DNA from: JAWWOL01 sp963797535
GTDB lineage: Bacteria; Actinomycetota; Actinomycetes; JAWWOL01
Direction of reading: 5' to 3'
DNA length: 64,000 nucleotides
NCBI GenBank assembly: GCA_963797535.1
Contig: CAWCPQ010000001.1
Location: 1,860,001 to 1,924,000, forward strand
Below, in pieces: positions 7,971 through 15,931 of this stretch. Below the pieces are notes generated by a model. It made no database searches. It was not told the origin of the DNA and worked only from the letters and a program-made list of their open reading frames with translations. Within the stretch, counting starts at the first letter, position 1. Every line of letters begins with the position of its first letter. A program made the position numbers and the translations under genes.

Positions 7971-9513
7971 ATGTGCAGCGCGGCGGACCTCGAGGACGTC
8001 GGCGACCTGGGCTGGGTGGCAAGTCCCCGTCGTGGTTGGACGCTGTCGACGACGGCGGATGTGCTGCCGAGTGCCCGGAGCAGTGGGCGCTGCCGCGCTG
8101 ACGCCGGGCGCTGTTCGCCCCGTTGAGCGGTGGCGGAGCGTTGCTGCGCGGTGGTCGAGCTGGCCGGGCCGGGTCCGGAGGCGATCCGGTTGCTGGCCTC
8201 GCTGTCGGGCCGGGTGCTCTCCGGTGATCAGCGGCTCAGCGTGGTCCAGCTGATGCAGGCGCAGGTGGCGTGGGTGGCCGGTGCGGAGCAGCAGTCGATC
8301 GTGGACCTGGTCGGGCCGGCCGCCCCGCCGGCGGTGCCGGCGGACGCGCCGCTGGAGGACCCGGCGGTGCTGGCGGCCCGTAAGGCGGCGCTGGCCGAGG
8401 AGTTCTGGCCGGTGGAGCTGGCACCGGCGTTGCACACCTCGGTCGATCAGGCCAAGGCGCGGATCGCCCGGGCCCGGTTGCTCGCGGGTGAGTGGAAGGT
8501 GTTGGGGGACCGGTTGCGGGCCGGGACGTTGGACCCGTACCGGGTGTGGCTGATCACCGAGACGCTGTCCGCGCTGCCGGACCCGGCCCGGGCGGCGCAG
8601 GTGCTGGCGGCGGTGCTGCCCGGCGCGGCGGCGCAGACCCCGACCGCGGTTGAAGCGGGCGCTGCGCAAAGCCGCCAGGCAAGCCGACCCGGACTGGGGG
8701 GTCCGGACGTTCGCGAAAGCCCGGAAGTCGCGGCGGGTCGGGTTCGACCTGACCGGTGATGACGGGCTGGTCCGGATGTGGGCGTTCCTGCCACCGGTGG
8801 AAGGCCTCGCGGTCAAGCAGCACCTGGACGCCGCCGCCAAGGTCACGCGCGCCGACCCGGAGGATCGCCGGTGCGCCGACGAGCGGACGGCGGACGCCCT
8901 GATCGCCGCCGTGCTCGGCTCGACCCTCGGTGACCCGACTGTCCCGCTGACGCCGAAGGTCCGGTTGAACGTGCTGGTGCCGCTGCCGACCCTGCTCGGC
9001 CTGCGGGAGGACACCGGCGAGCTTCTCGGGTACGGGGACCTGCCGGCCGGGGTGGCCCGGGAGCTGGCCGCGGACGCGGACTGGCAACGCTGGGTGCACG
9101 ACCCGGTCAGCGGGCACCTGCTCGACCAGGGCGGCTACGACTACCGGGTCAAAGCGGTGCTGGAACGGTTCCTGGTCGGCCGGGACCGCTACTGCCGGTT
9201 CCCCGGCTCAGCACGCACAGCCGAAAGCAGCGACCTCGAGCACAACGAGGCCTTCGACCTCACCGGCAACGGCGCCGGTGGGTCCACCTCGGCGGCGAAC
9301 ATGTGCTGTGTGTCCCGCACCCCGCACCGGGCCAAAACCCACGGCGACTTCAAGCTCCGACACCACCCCGACGGCACCATCACCTGGACCACCCCGCTCG
9401 GGCGGACCTACACCACCCACCCCTGGGACTACCGACCCGACAGCGACAAGCGGCAACAAAACAGCGGACACGAGCAGGACACCGGGCCGCCGGAAGACCT
9501 GCAACGGGAGTGA
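7971..9513 (+). pseudogene. DUF222 (13E12 repeat family) / HNH endonuclease-like gene, broken
   Basis: The reading is split. A 51-codon segment from ATG 7971 ends at TGA 8124-8126; the same frame resumes (GTG 8130) with the DUF222 core (GRVLSGDQRLSVVQLMQAQV, RIARARLLAGEW, GTLDPYRVWLITETL). Near 8646-8652 the frame shifts by one base and continues as LRKAARQADPDWGVRTFAKA to the stop at 9513. The C-terminus has the HNH-like zinc-site region RYCRFPGSARTAESSDLEHN and CVSRTPHRAKTHGDF, though it departs from the canonical CxxC/HxxP pattern. The 13E12 family is often repeated and mobile-associated, and its role is unclear. At least one frameshift plus an in-frame stop makes it a likely pseudogene unless the read is wrong. 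Confidence 0.8.
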
Positions 9514-9559
9514 GCGCATCGCGGGGGACGTCACCAACCGGCGGCGATATGCTCCGGCC

Positions 9560-10684
9560 ATGCGGATCCTGGTCCTGGGCGCGGGTTTCGGTGGGCTGGA
9601 ACTGACCACACGGCTGTCCGACGAGTTCGGTGCTGCCCTCGACGTGGTGCTGATCGACGACAGCGAGGGCTTCGTGTTCGGCTTCTCCAAGCTGGACGTG
9701 ATGTTCGGTCGACTCGACGCGGCGACGGTGCTCCACCCGTACAGCGATCTGGTCAAGCCGGGCGTGCAATTCGTCAACGCCAGGGTGACGGCCATCGACC
9801 CGGTCGCGAAGCGCGTGGAGACCAGCGCCGGGACCTTCGAGGGGGACATCCTCGTGGTCGCCCTCGGCGCCGACCTGCACCCATCGGCGACGCCAGGTCT
9901 GGTCGAGGGCGGACACGAGTTCTACAGCGAGGCGGGGGCGTTCGCGCTGCGCGACGTTCTCGCCGAGTTTGCCGGCGGTCGCGTGGTTGTCGGCGTGACC
10001 TCGACCCCGTTCAAGTGTCCGCCGGCGCCGAGCGAGGCTGCGCTGCTGACCCACGACTTCCTCGTCGGCCGTGGCCTGCGCGAGCAGTCGAGCGTATCGC
10101 TGGTCATGCCGATGGCCGTACCGATCCCGCCCTCCCCCGCAGCCTCCGACGCCGTCCTCGCGGCCTTCGCCGAGCACGACATCTCCTGGCATCCGGGGCT
10201 TCTCGTCCGCGGACTCGACGCCGAGCGCAAGGTCGCCCTGCTCAGCGACGGCAGCGAGATGCCGTACGACCTGTTCCTCGGCGTCCCCGTCCACCGCGCT
10301 CCGGAGGCAGTCCTCGCGTCCGGACTGGCCGTCGACGGCTGGATCCCGGTCAACTCATTGACCCTGGAGACTGCGTTCGAGGGGGTCTACGCAGTCGGCG
10401 ACGTGACCAGCGTCGGCACTCCCAGGGCCGGCGTCTTCTCCGAAGGGCAAGCGGTTGTCGTCGCCGAACGCATCGCCGCAACGCTGCGCGGCGAGCCGAC
10501 AGAGGCCGAGTACGACGGCCACGGGATGTGCTACCTCGAGATCGGGCACAACCTGGTGGCCAAGGTGGACGTGACCTTCCGTAGCGGCCAGAGTCCGGTG
10601 GGCGCCCTGGTTGGCCCTTCTGCCGATCTCGCCGCGGACAAGACGGAGTTCGGAACGAGCCGCATCGCCCGTTGGTTCGGGTAG
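9560..10684 (+). CDS. NAD(P)/FAD-dependent oxidoreductase (sulfide:quinone reductase/NDH-2-like)
   Basis: A 374-residue flavoprotein with N-terminal dinucleotide motif MRILVLGAGFGGLELTTRL and C-terminal FAD motif TAFEGVYAVGDVTS. The central region (VVGVTSTPFKCPPAPSEAA) and the late SEGQAVVVAERIAATLRG are typical of SQR/flavocytochrome c-type pyridine nucleotide-disulfide oxidoreductases. Such enzymes pass electrons from sulfide, NADH or similar donors to quinones or cytochromes; which applies here is not visible. Upstream context gives no partner. The ATG lacks a strong Shine-Dalgarno sequence but is the first residue of the Rossmann fold. Confidence 0.82.
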   Translation: MRILVLGAGFGGLELTTRLSDEFGAALDVVLIDDSEGFVFGFSKLDVMFGRLDAATVLHPYSDLVKPGVQFVNARVTAIDPVAKRVETSAGTFEGDILVVALGADLHPSATPGLVEGGHEFYSEAGAFALRDVLAEFAGGRVVVGVTSTPFKCPPAPSEAALLTHDFLVGRGLREQSSVSLVMPMAVPIPPSPAASDAVLAAFAEHDISWHPGLLVRGLDAERKVALLSDGSEMPYDLFLGVPVHRAPEAVLASGLAVDGWIPVNSLTLETAFEGVYAVGDVTSVGTPRAGVFSEGQAVVVAERIAATLRGEPTEAEYDGHGMCYLEIGHNLVAKVDVTFRSGQSPVGALVGPSADLAADKTEFGTSRIARWFG

Positions 10685-10705
10685 TCGGATCAACCCGAAC
10701 ATCAA

Positions 10706-10733
10706 GGCAACGAAACCTCGGCTCCGGGTCGTC
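10706..10733 (+). promoter_or_regulatory. Possible ECF promoter upstream of sigE-family gene
   Basis: GGCAAC (10706-10711) and CGTC (10730-10733) are separated by 18 bases and precede the sigma gene start by about 26 bases. ECF promoters usually have an AAC-containing -35 and CGTC -10 with 16-17 bases between them, so the spacing is slightly long. Autoregulation is plausible but only weakly supported. Confidence 0.3.
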
Positions 10734-10758
10734 TCACCTGCCGAAGGGAGGCGCCGAC

Positions 10759-11265
10759 ATGGATCGCAGTGACTTCGATGACTTTGTCAGAGGTCGTTCA
10801 CGGCCGCTGCTCCAAGCAGCCTGGCTGCTGACCGGCGACTGGCAGCTGGCCGAGGACCTGTTGCAGACCGCGCTGGTCAAGGTCTACCTGTCGTGGGGCC
10901 GGATCCGGCGCGACGGCAACGCCGACGCGTATGCCAGACGCGTGCTCGTGACCACCTACGTCACCGGCTGGCGACGTCGCTGGCGCGGTGAGGTGCCGAC
11001 CTCGGCGCTGCCCGAGCAAGCGGCTGGGCGAGATGACTTCGCCACCGTCGACCTGCGCCGGAGCATGCTCGACGCCCTGCAACGACTCCCCCGCCGACAA
11101 CGCGCGGTTGTCGTACTCCGCTACTACTGCGACCTGTCCGAACGTGACGTCGCCGAAGCCCTCGGCTGCTCCGAGGGCACCGTCAAGAGCCAGGCAGCCA
11201 AGGGCCTCGACGCCCTGCGCCGCTCCGGCCTCGCCGCCTCCATCCACCAAGGAAAGACACCATGA
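10759..11265 (+). CDS. SigE-family ECF RNA polymerase sigma factor
   Basis: A 168-residue ECF sigma factor. Region 2 is FDDFVRGRSRPLLQAAWLLT to WGRIRRDGNADAYARRVLV with the SigE-family RxxxWxR-like linker; region 4 is MLDALQRLPRRQRAVVVLRY to LGCSEGTVKSQAAKGLDALR. The start ATG is preceded by GAAGGGAG at an ideal distance, which favours it over upstream in-frame starts. The stop overlaps the next gene by 4 bases (ATGA), and that gene encodes a single-pass membrane protein, so the pair looks like a sigma/anti-sigma-like module. Confidence 0.9.
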   Translation: MDRSDFDDFVRGRSRPLLQAAWLLTGDWQLAEDLLQTALVKVYLSWGRIRRDGNADAYARRVLVTTYVTGWRRRWRGEVPTSALPEQAAGRDDFATVDLRRSMLDALQRLPRRQRAVVVLRYYCDLSERDVAEALGCSEGTVKSQAAKGLDALRRSGLAASIHQGKTP

Positions 11266-12065
11266 GCCAGGTCAGCGACGAAGACATCATCAAGGTTCTG
11301 CACGGGATCGTCCCCGAAGCACCCGACGTGCCGGCGCGCCTCGCGTCCGTCCATCACCGGGCCAAACTCCGCCACCGCCGGCACCTGGCCGCCGGATCCC
11401 TCGCCGTCGTCGGGGTGGTCGCCGTCGGTGCTGTCATCGTCAACGCCGAAGGCTCCAAGTCGCCGGCGTCGACGCCCGGCTCGAAGTCGGCAGCCCCTGC
11501 CACCAACGCGCACGGGACCAAACCCGCGACCACCAAGAACGGCTTGCCAGCGTCTCTCTACCGCCCGCTGCACCTGCCGGTGGTGGCCGCCGGCGCAGGC
11601 TGCCCGGTCTCTCCGAGCAAGACCTACCCGTCCGGCGGTGGATTCGTCGGCGCGTTCAAGGCGATCAGTACGGGACCGGTCGCGCTGGCCGACGCCAGCC
11701 CGATCCCGGTCAACTTCAGCCCGCAGTCCGACAACTCCTACGCCGGTACGGGTTGGCCTGGTACCAAAGCGATCTGGCGGATCTCTCCCAGCTACATGGG
11801 GCCCGTACTCTTCCGCGGTGCCCGACTCGACGGCACCGGCCAGCTCCGTTTCGACCATTACCTCGACGCGGTCGGAACGACGTTCGCCGGTTCCCCGGAC
11901 ACCAATGCCTACCCGGACCTCGGGTACGCGGCGGAGGACGGCATCAAGTACGTGCGCACGCCGCCGAGCGGTATCCGGATGCAGAGCCCTGGCTGCTACG
12001 GGATCCAGATCGACGGGACCAACTTCAGCGAGGTCATCACCTTCAAGGTGATCGCAGCCCCCTAG
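11262..12065 (+). CDS. Single-pass membrane protein, probable partner of the SigE-family sigma factor
   Basis: A 267-residue protein: a basic cytoplasmic N-terminus (~36 residues, RAKLRHRRHLA), one transmembrane helix (AGSLAVVGVVAVGAVIV), a Ser/Pro/Ala/Thr-rich linker (~60-95) and an extracytoplasmic globular domain of ~170 residues containing two cysteines (GAGCPVSPSKT and SPGCYGIQ). There is no zinc anti-sigma HxxxCxxC motif. Translational coupling to the sigma gene suggests it controls or reports for that sigma factor, as is common for this family. Its 3' end overlaps the convergent DUF4242 gene by 4 bases. Confidence 0.7.
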   Translation: MSQVSDEDIIKVLHGIVPEAPDVPARLASVHHRAKLRHRRHLAAGSLAVVGVVAVGAVIVNAEGSKSPASTPGSKSAAPATNAHGTKPATTKNGLPASLYRPLHLPVVAAGAGCPVSPSKTYPSGGGFVGAFKAISTGPVALADASPIPVNFSPQSDNSYAGTGWPGTKAIWRISPSYMGPVLFRGARLDGTGQLRFDHYLDAVGTTFAGSPDTNAYPDLGYAAEDGIKYVRTPPSGIRMQSPGCYGIQIDGTNFSEVITFKVIAAP

Positions 12066-12310
12066 ACCTCGGCAGCGAGCTCGTAGACCTGGTCGGTCGG
12101 GTGCCCTGCCCGCTCGTGGATCCGCTGAACCGCCGCCTTGTCGGGACCGGTGGAGAGGCAGAAAACCTTGCCCGACACCGGATCCAGCCACGCCTTGACG
12201 AAGTCGACTCCCTCCTCGGCCTGGATGTCGAGGTCCAGGCGGTGAGCCGCCTCGAGCTGCTCCTTGGTGACTCCGACGAATCCGTCGTGAACATCCATGA
12301 AGTTCGGCAT
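12062..12310 (-). CDS. DUF4242 / SCO4226-family small protein
   Basis: An 82-residue protein from ATG 12310, chosen because AAAGGAG lies six bases upstream on the minus strand; an upstream ATG-less extension is not needed. It resembles the SCO4226 nickel-binding family (DUF4242), small ferredoxin-like proteins: MPNFMDVHDGFVGVTKEQL, GVDFVKAWLDPVSGKVFCLS, AVQRIHERAGHPTDQVYEL. The structure of SCO4226 showed nickel binding, but the role in the cell is unknown. A possible decayed relative lies at 45137-45382. Confidence 0.8.
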   Translation of the reverse strand: MPNFMDVHDGFVGVTKEQLEAAHRLDLDIQAEEGVDFVKAWLDPVSGKVFCLSTGPDKAAVQRIHERAGHPTDQVYELAAEV

Positions 12311-12382
12311 TCTTTGCTCCTTTTCGTTTGCCGCCACTGTGGCGGCCTCGGTCTACTATCAGCCCGTGGCTACGGACCAACC

Positions 12383-13402
12383 ATGACCGAGACGCCGCCG
12401 CTGTTGACCGAGACTCCGGATCTTCCAACAACCAGCGGCCGGGACCCGTTCGACGTCGTGCCACAGGTTCTGGACCTGGTACGGCTCACCGGCGCGATCT
12501 TCTTCCGGTCCGACTTCAGCTCGCCCTGGTGCTACACCTCACCGCCAACCCTCGAGATGGAGGGGGCGCTCCCCGCCGGCGACGGCAGTCTCGTCATGTT
12601 CCACATCGTCGCCGACGGCCGCTGCTGGATCGCCCTCGAGGACGGCATCCGGCATCAGCTGGCCCGCGGCGACGTCGTCGTCCTCCCGTACGGCGACGCG
12701 CACTCCTGGGGGTCGGTCGAGCCGGCCGATCCGATCTCGATCACTACCTTGTTGCCGCCGCGGCCATGGACGGAGTTCCCCCACGTCCAGTACGGCGGCG
12801 ACGGCGACATCACTCTCGTCGTCTGCGGCTACCTGCGCGGCGACGCCGTACTCTTCGACCCGGTCCTGCGGGCACTGCCGTCGCTCTTCGTCGTGCGGCC
12901 CACCGGTCCAGCAGCTGCCTGGGTCACCGCGAGCGTGGAGTACGCGCTGTCGTCGCCCTCACCGCGTGAAGCCAGCACGGGCATGAGCCAACGCCTGCCC
13001 GAGCTGCTGTTCACCGAAGTTCTCCGCCTCTACCTCACCTCCAGCCCCGATGCAGAACTGACCGGTTGGCTGGCGGCCCTGCGAGATCCGTTGGTAGGAC
13101 AGGCTTTATCGCTGATGCACGAGGATCCGGCAAGAAACTGGACCGTCGGCGAGCTCGCCACCTCCGTCGCCTCCTCCAAGACGGTCCTGGTCGACCGGTT
13201 CGTCAAGTTCCTCGGCCGGCCACCGATCCGCTACCTCACCGAGTGGCGGCTCCGCCTCGCCTCCGGGCTGCTGCGCACGACCAGCCTTGGCGTACGAGAG
13301 ATCGGGCTGCGGGTCGGCTACCGGTCGGAGGAGTCGTTCAGCCGGGCGTTCAAGCGCGAGCTCGGGGCAGCACCTGCACACTGGCGAGCCGAACGCGGTT
13401 GA
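12383..13402 (+). CDS. AraC-family transcriptional regulator with cupin ligand domain
   Basis: A 339-residue regulator. Residues ~25-205 are an AraC cupin (cupin_6) domain (FRSDFSSPWCYTSPP, ALEDGIRHQLARGDVVVLPY, GDAHSW). Residues ~235-335 are a double helix-turn-helix: WTVGELATSVASSKTVLVDR, and the C-terminal signature GVREIGLRVGYRSEESFSRA followed by FKRELGAAPAHWR. Proteins of this type often control a nearby oxidoreductase or detoxification gene. The adjacent YCII/ECF42 module begins 89 bases downstream but has its own promoter. Confidence 0.9.
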   Translation: MTETPPLLTETPDLPTTSGRDPFDVVPQVLDLVRLTGAIFFRSDFSSPWCYTSPPTLEMEGALPAGDGSLVMFHIVADGRCWIALEDGIRHQLARGDVVVLPYGDAHSWGSVEPADPISITTLLPPRPWTEFPHVQYGGDGDITLVVCGYLRGDAVLFDPVLRALPSLFVVRPTGPAAAWVTASVEYALSSPSPREASTGMSQRLPELLFTEVLRLYLTSSPDAELTGWLAALRDPLVGQALSLMHEDPARNWTVGELATSVASSKTVLVDRFVKFLGRPPIRYLTEWRLRLASGLLRTTSLGVREIGLRVGYRSEESFSRAFKRELGAAPAHWRAERG

Positions 13403-13418
13403 GGTACTCCTACGATGC

Positions 13419-13445
13419 TGTCGATTGCGGCGCACCCGGATCGTC
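13419..13445 (+). promoter_or_regulatory. ECF42-type promoter (TGTCGA-N17-CGTC)
   Basis: TGTCGA at 13419-13424 and CGTC at 13442-13445 are separated by 17 bases and lie upstream of the YCII gene (start 13492). TGTCGA as -35 element is the motif described for ECF42 sigma factors in Streptomyces, and an ECF42 sigma gene is the second gene of this very operon. That makes positive autoregulation likely. Confidence 0.65.
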
Positions 13446-13491
13446 ATAACAGTGAACGGGCCAACCCGGCCCCACACGATCGGACCTGCAG

Positions 13492-13848
13492 ATGGCGAAG
13501 TACCTGGCACTGATCTACGGCGACGAGAAGGTCTGGAGCGCGGCCACCGAGGAGTGGCGCGAGACCAACGGCGAGGGACACCGAGCCTTCATCGACGCGG
13601 CCGGACCCGCGGTCATCCTCGGCGGCGAGCTGGCGGAACCCGACACCGCAACGACCCTGCGCCTGGACGGCGATGGCCGGCCGAGCACCACCGACGGCCC
13701 GTTCCAGGAGACCAAGGAAGTTCTCGGCGGCTTCTACCTGATCGAGGCCGCCGACCTCGACGAGGCAATTCGCCTGGCCTGGCTGATCCCCGAGACCAAG
13801 GCCGGCCACAGCGGTGTCGAGGTCCGGCCCCTTGTGGACCACGGCTGA
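13492..13848 (+). CDS. YCII-related (DGPF domain) protein
   Basis: A 118-residue dimeric ferredoxin-like protein of the YCII/DGPF family: MAKYLALIYGDEKVW at the start and the diagnostic TTDGPFQETKEVLGGFYLIE in the middle. Function is unknown, but such genes are the standard partners of ECF42 sigma factors. The stop overlaps the presumed start of the sigma gene. It is preceded by a matching ECF42 promoter. Confidence 0.88.
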   Translation: MAKYLALIYGDEKVWSAATEEWRETNGEGHRAFIDAAGPAVILGGELAEPDTATTLRLDGDGRPSTTDGPFQETKEVLGGFYLIEAADLDEAIRLAWLIPETKAGHSGVEVRPLVDHG

Positions 13849-15101
13849 GCACCGACCCGGACGTCGTCCGCGACGCCCTCGCCTCGGCCCACCGGGACGG
13901 GTGGGCCAAGGTGCTGGCGTCCACTGCCCACCTGAGCCGCAACCTGGACCTGGCCGAGGAATGCACGCAGGACGCGTACGCGAAGGCGCTCACCGCCTGG
14001 CCGCGGTCCGGCGTCCCCGACCGGCCGGTTGCGTGGCTGACCACGGTCGCCCGCAACCGCGCCCGTGACCTGATCCGTCGCGACGCCGTGCTCACACGAG
14101 TGATGCCGCTGCTGGTCCTGGACAGCCCTGCGGAGTCCCAGCCGCCCGTCGACGTCGTGCATCCGATCGACGACGACCGGCTGCGGCTTATCTTCACCTG
14201 CTGCCACCCCGCCCTGGCACGCGACTCCCGGGTGGCACTGACCCTGCGGCTGCTGTGCGGGCTGTCGACGGCCGAGGTGGCACGGGCCTTCCTGGTCCAG
14301 GAGTCGACCATGGCCGCCCGCATCACCAGGGCCAAGAAGAAGATCACCGCGGCTCGCATCCCCTACCGCGTACCCCAGCCGGCCGACCTACCCGAGCGGC
14401 TCGACGCCGTGCTGGAGGTCGTCCATCTCGTCTTCACGACCGGCTACACGGCGCCAATCGGCGACCACTTGGTCCGCACCGACCTGACGGACGCGGCCGT
14501 CGACCTGGCCCGAATGCTGCACCAGCTCATGCCGGGGAACACCGAGGCCGGCGGCCTGCTCGCCCTGATCCTGCTGGTCGACGCCCGCCGCGACACCCGG
14601 ACCGGACCCGATGGCACCTTGACCCTGCTCGCGGACCAGGACCGCTCCCGCTGGGACCGTGCCCGCATCGACGAGGGCCTCGACCTGCTCTCGGCCACGC
14701 TCGGCCAGGCGCCCCCGGCGCGCTACGCCGTGCAGGCCGCGATCGCCGCCGTGCACGCGGAGGCTCCCACCTGGCAGGACACCGACTGGTCCGAGATCAT
14801 CGGCCTCTACGACGTGCTGCTCGAGCTGTGGCCCTCCCCCGTGGTCCGGCTCAACCGTGCCGTGGCGGTGGGGATGCGCGACGGCCCTCAGGCCGGACTG
14901 ACAGCGATGTCAGGGCTGCTGGACGAGCCGAGCCTGGCAGCGTACGGCTACCTCAGCTCCGCCCGCGCGGACTTTCTCCGCCGGCTCGGTCGGTGGCCCG
15001 AAGCCGCCGCGGCGTACGAGGAAGCCTTGGCACTCAACGACAACGAGGTTGAGCGTGCCTTCCTCGTGGACCGCCTCGCACAGGTTCGCTCGGCGACCTG
15101 A
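13845..15101 (+). CDS. ECF42-group RNA polymerase sigma factor with C-terminal TPR-like extension
   Basis: About 418 residues. Region 2 (DLAEECTQDAYAKALTAWPR, PVAWLTTVARNRARDLIRRD), region 4 (SRVALTLRLLCGLSTAEVAR, TMAARITRAKKKI), then the long DUF6596/TPR-like C-terminal extension characteristic of ECF42 (HLVFTTGYTA, NTEAGGLLALILLVDARRDT, ALNDNEVERAFLVDRLA). Homology begins at about 13851. No ATG, GTG or TTG precedes it closely; the only candidate is CTG at 13845 in CTGA, overlapping the YCII stop by 3 bases. Either a rare CTG start with translational coupling or a one-base error for ATGA. The pair with YCII and the TGTCGA promoter fits an autoregulated ECF42 operon. Confidence 0.85.
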   Translation: MSTDPDVVRDALASAHRDGWAKVLASTAHLSRNLDLAEECTQDAYAKALTAWPRSGVPDRPVAWLTTVARNRARDLIRRDAVLTRVMPLLVLDSPAESQPPVDVVHPIDDDRLRLIFTCCHPALARDSRVALTLRLLCGLSTAEVARAFLVQESTMAARITRAKKKITAARIPYRVPQPADLPERLDAVLEVVHLVFTTGYTAPIGDHLVRTDLTDAAVDLARMLHQLMPGNTEAGGLLALILLVDARRDTRTGPDGTLTLLADQDRSRWDRARIDEGLDLLSATLGQAPPARYAVQAAIAAVHAEAPTWQDTDWSEIIGLYDVLLELWPSPVVRLNRAVAVGMRDGPQAGLTAMSGLLDEPSLAAYGYLSSARADFLRRLGRWPEAAAAYEEALALNDNEVERAFLVDRLAQVRSAT

Positions 15102-15193
15102 ATTCTTAAGGGCGGCTCAGGTCTGGTCGATATTTTCCTTGACATCGCGCCCCGGCACACCGTGTGCCATGCGATGGTGAAGGGGTCGCACAG

Positions 15194-15877
15194 ATGCCGG
15201 AGGCTAACCCGGTGATCCACAAGGATGGGCACCCGAACCACCTGGTGATGTACCTGCCACCGCTGCGCCCGACTGTCCGCACGGCCGCCCGGCTCGCCGT
15301 CGAGAGCATGATCGTCCCCTGGCTGCTGATGGCTTGCCTGCTGCACACCCGCGGCCTGCTGTCCGCGCTGATCGCAGCCCTGAGCTGGTCCTGGCTGGTG
15401 CTGCTGGTCCGCTGGCGGGAAAAGGGTCGCCTGCCCGGCACGCTGCTGCTCACCGGTGGGCTGCTGACCGCGCGCTGCTGCCTGTCGCTCGCCACCGGAA
15501 GCGCCTTCGTCTACCTGCTCCAGCCGGTGATCGGCTCACTGGTCATGGCGTCCATCTTCGTGGGTACGTCGCTGGCCGGCCGGCCGCTGACCCTGACCCT
15601 CGCCAAGGACTTCATGGACCTGCCGGCTCACCTGATCGACCGGCCGCGGGTGCGCCGGATGTTCCGCAACGTCGGCCTCTTCTGGGGCGCGACCCGCCTG
15701 CTCGACGCCTGCATCTCGTACAGCTTCCTGCACCTCAGCGTCGACTACGGCATGCTCTCGCGTGCTCTGGTCAGCCCGGTCCTGCTCGCCCTGAGCATCG
15801 GTGCCTGCTTCCTGCTCGGCCGGCGCGGGCTGGCCTCCGACGACATCCGGTTGGCCAGGACCCCCGCCGTCGCCTGA
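15194..15877 (+). CDS. VC0807-like integral membrane protein
   Basis: A 227-residue protein from ATG 15194 (GAAGGGG upstream). It has several hydrophobic segments (SMIVPWLLMACLLH, LIAALSWSWLVLLV, FVYLLQPVIGSLVMASIF, ALVSPVLLALSIGACFLL) and the block SLAGRPLTLTLAKDFMDLPA, which is typical of VC0807-type proteins. Function unknown. It precedes the PAP2-acyltransferase gene by ~55 bases and the hopanoid operon, so a role in membrane lipids is possible by context only. Confidence 0.6.
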   Translation: MPEANPVIHKDGHPNHLVMYLPPLRPTVRTAARLAVESMIVPWLLMACLLHTRGLLSALIAALSWSWLVLLVRWREKGRLPGTLLLTGGLLTARCCLSLATGSAFVYLLQPVIGSLVMASIFVGTSLAGRPLTLTLAKDFMDLPAHLIDRPRVRRMFRNVGLFWGATRLLDACISYSFLHLSVDYGMLSRALVSPVLLALSIGACFLLGRRGLASDDIRLARTPAVA

Positions 15878-15931
15878 TCGAATTTTCGCCGCACCGGAAT
15901 ACGGTCGCCGCCATGGGGCAGTCCACCAGCC

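Noticed and set aside
11124..12464. A 446-codon minus-strand frame spanning the sigma-factor and DUF4242 region
   Set aside because: Antisense to genes with clear domains and ribosome sites; no recognisable domain of its own.
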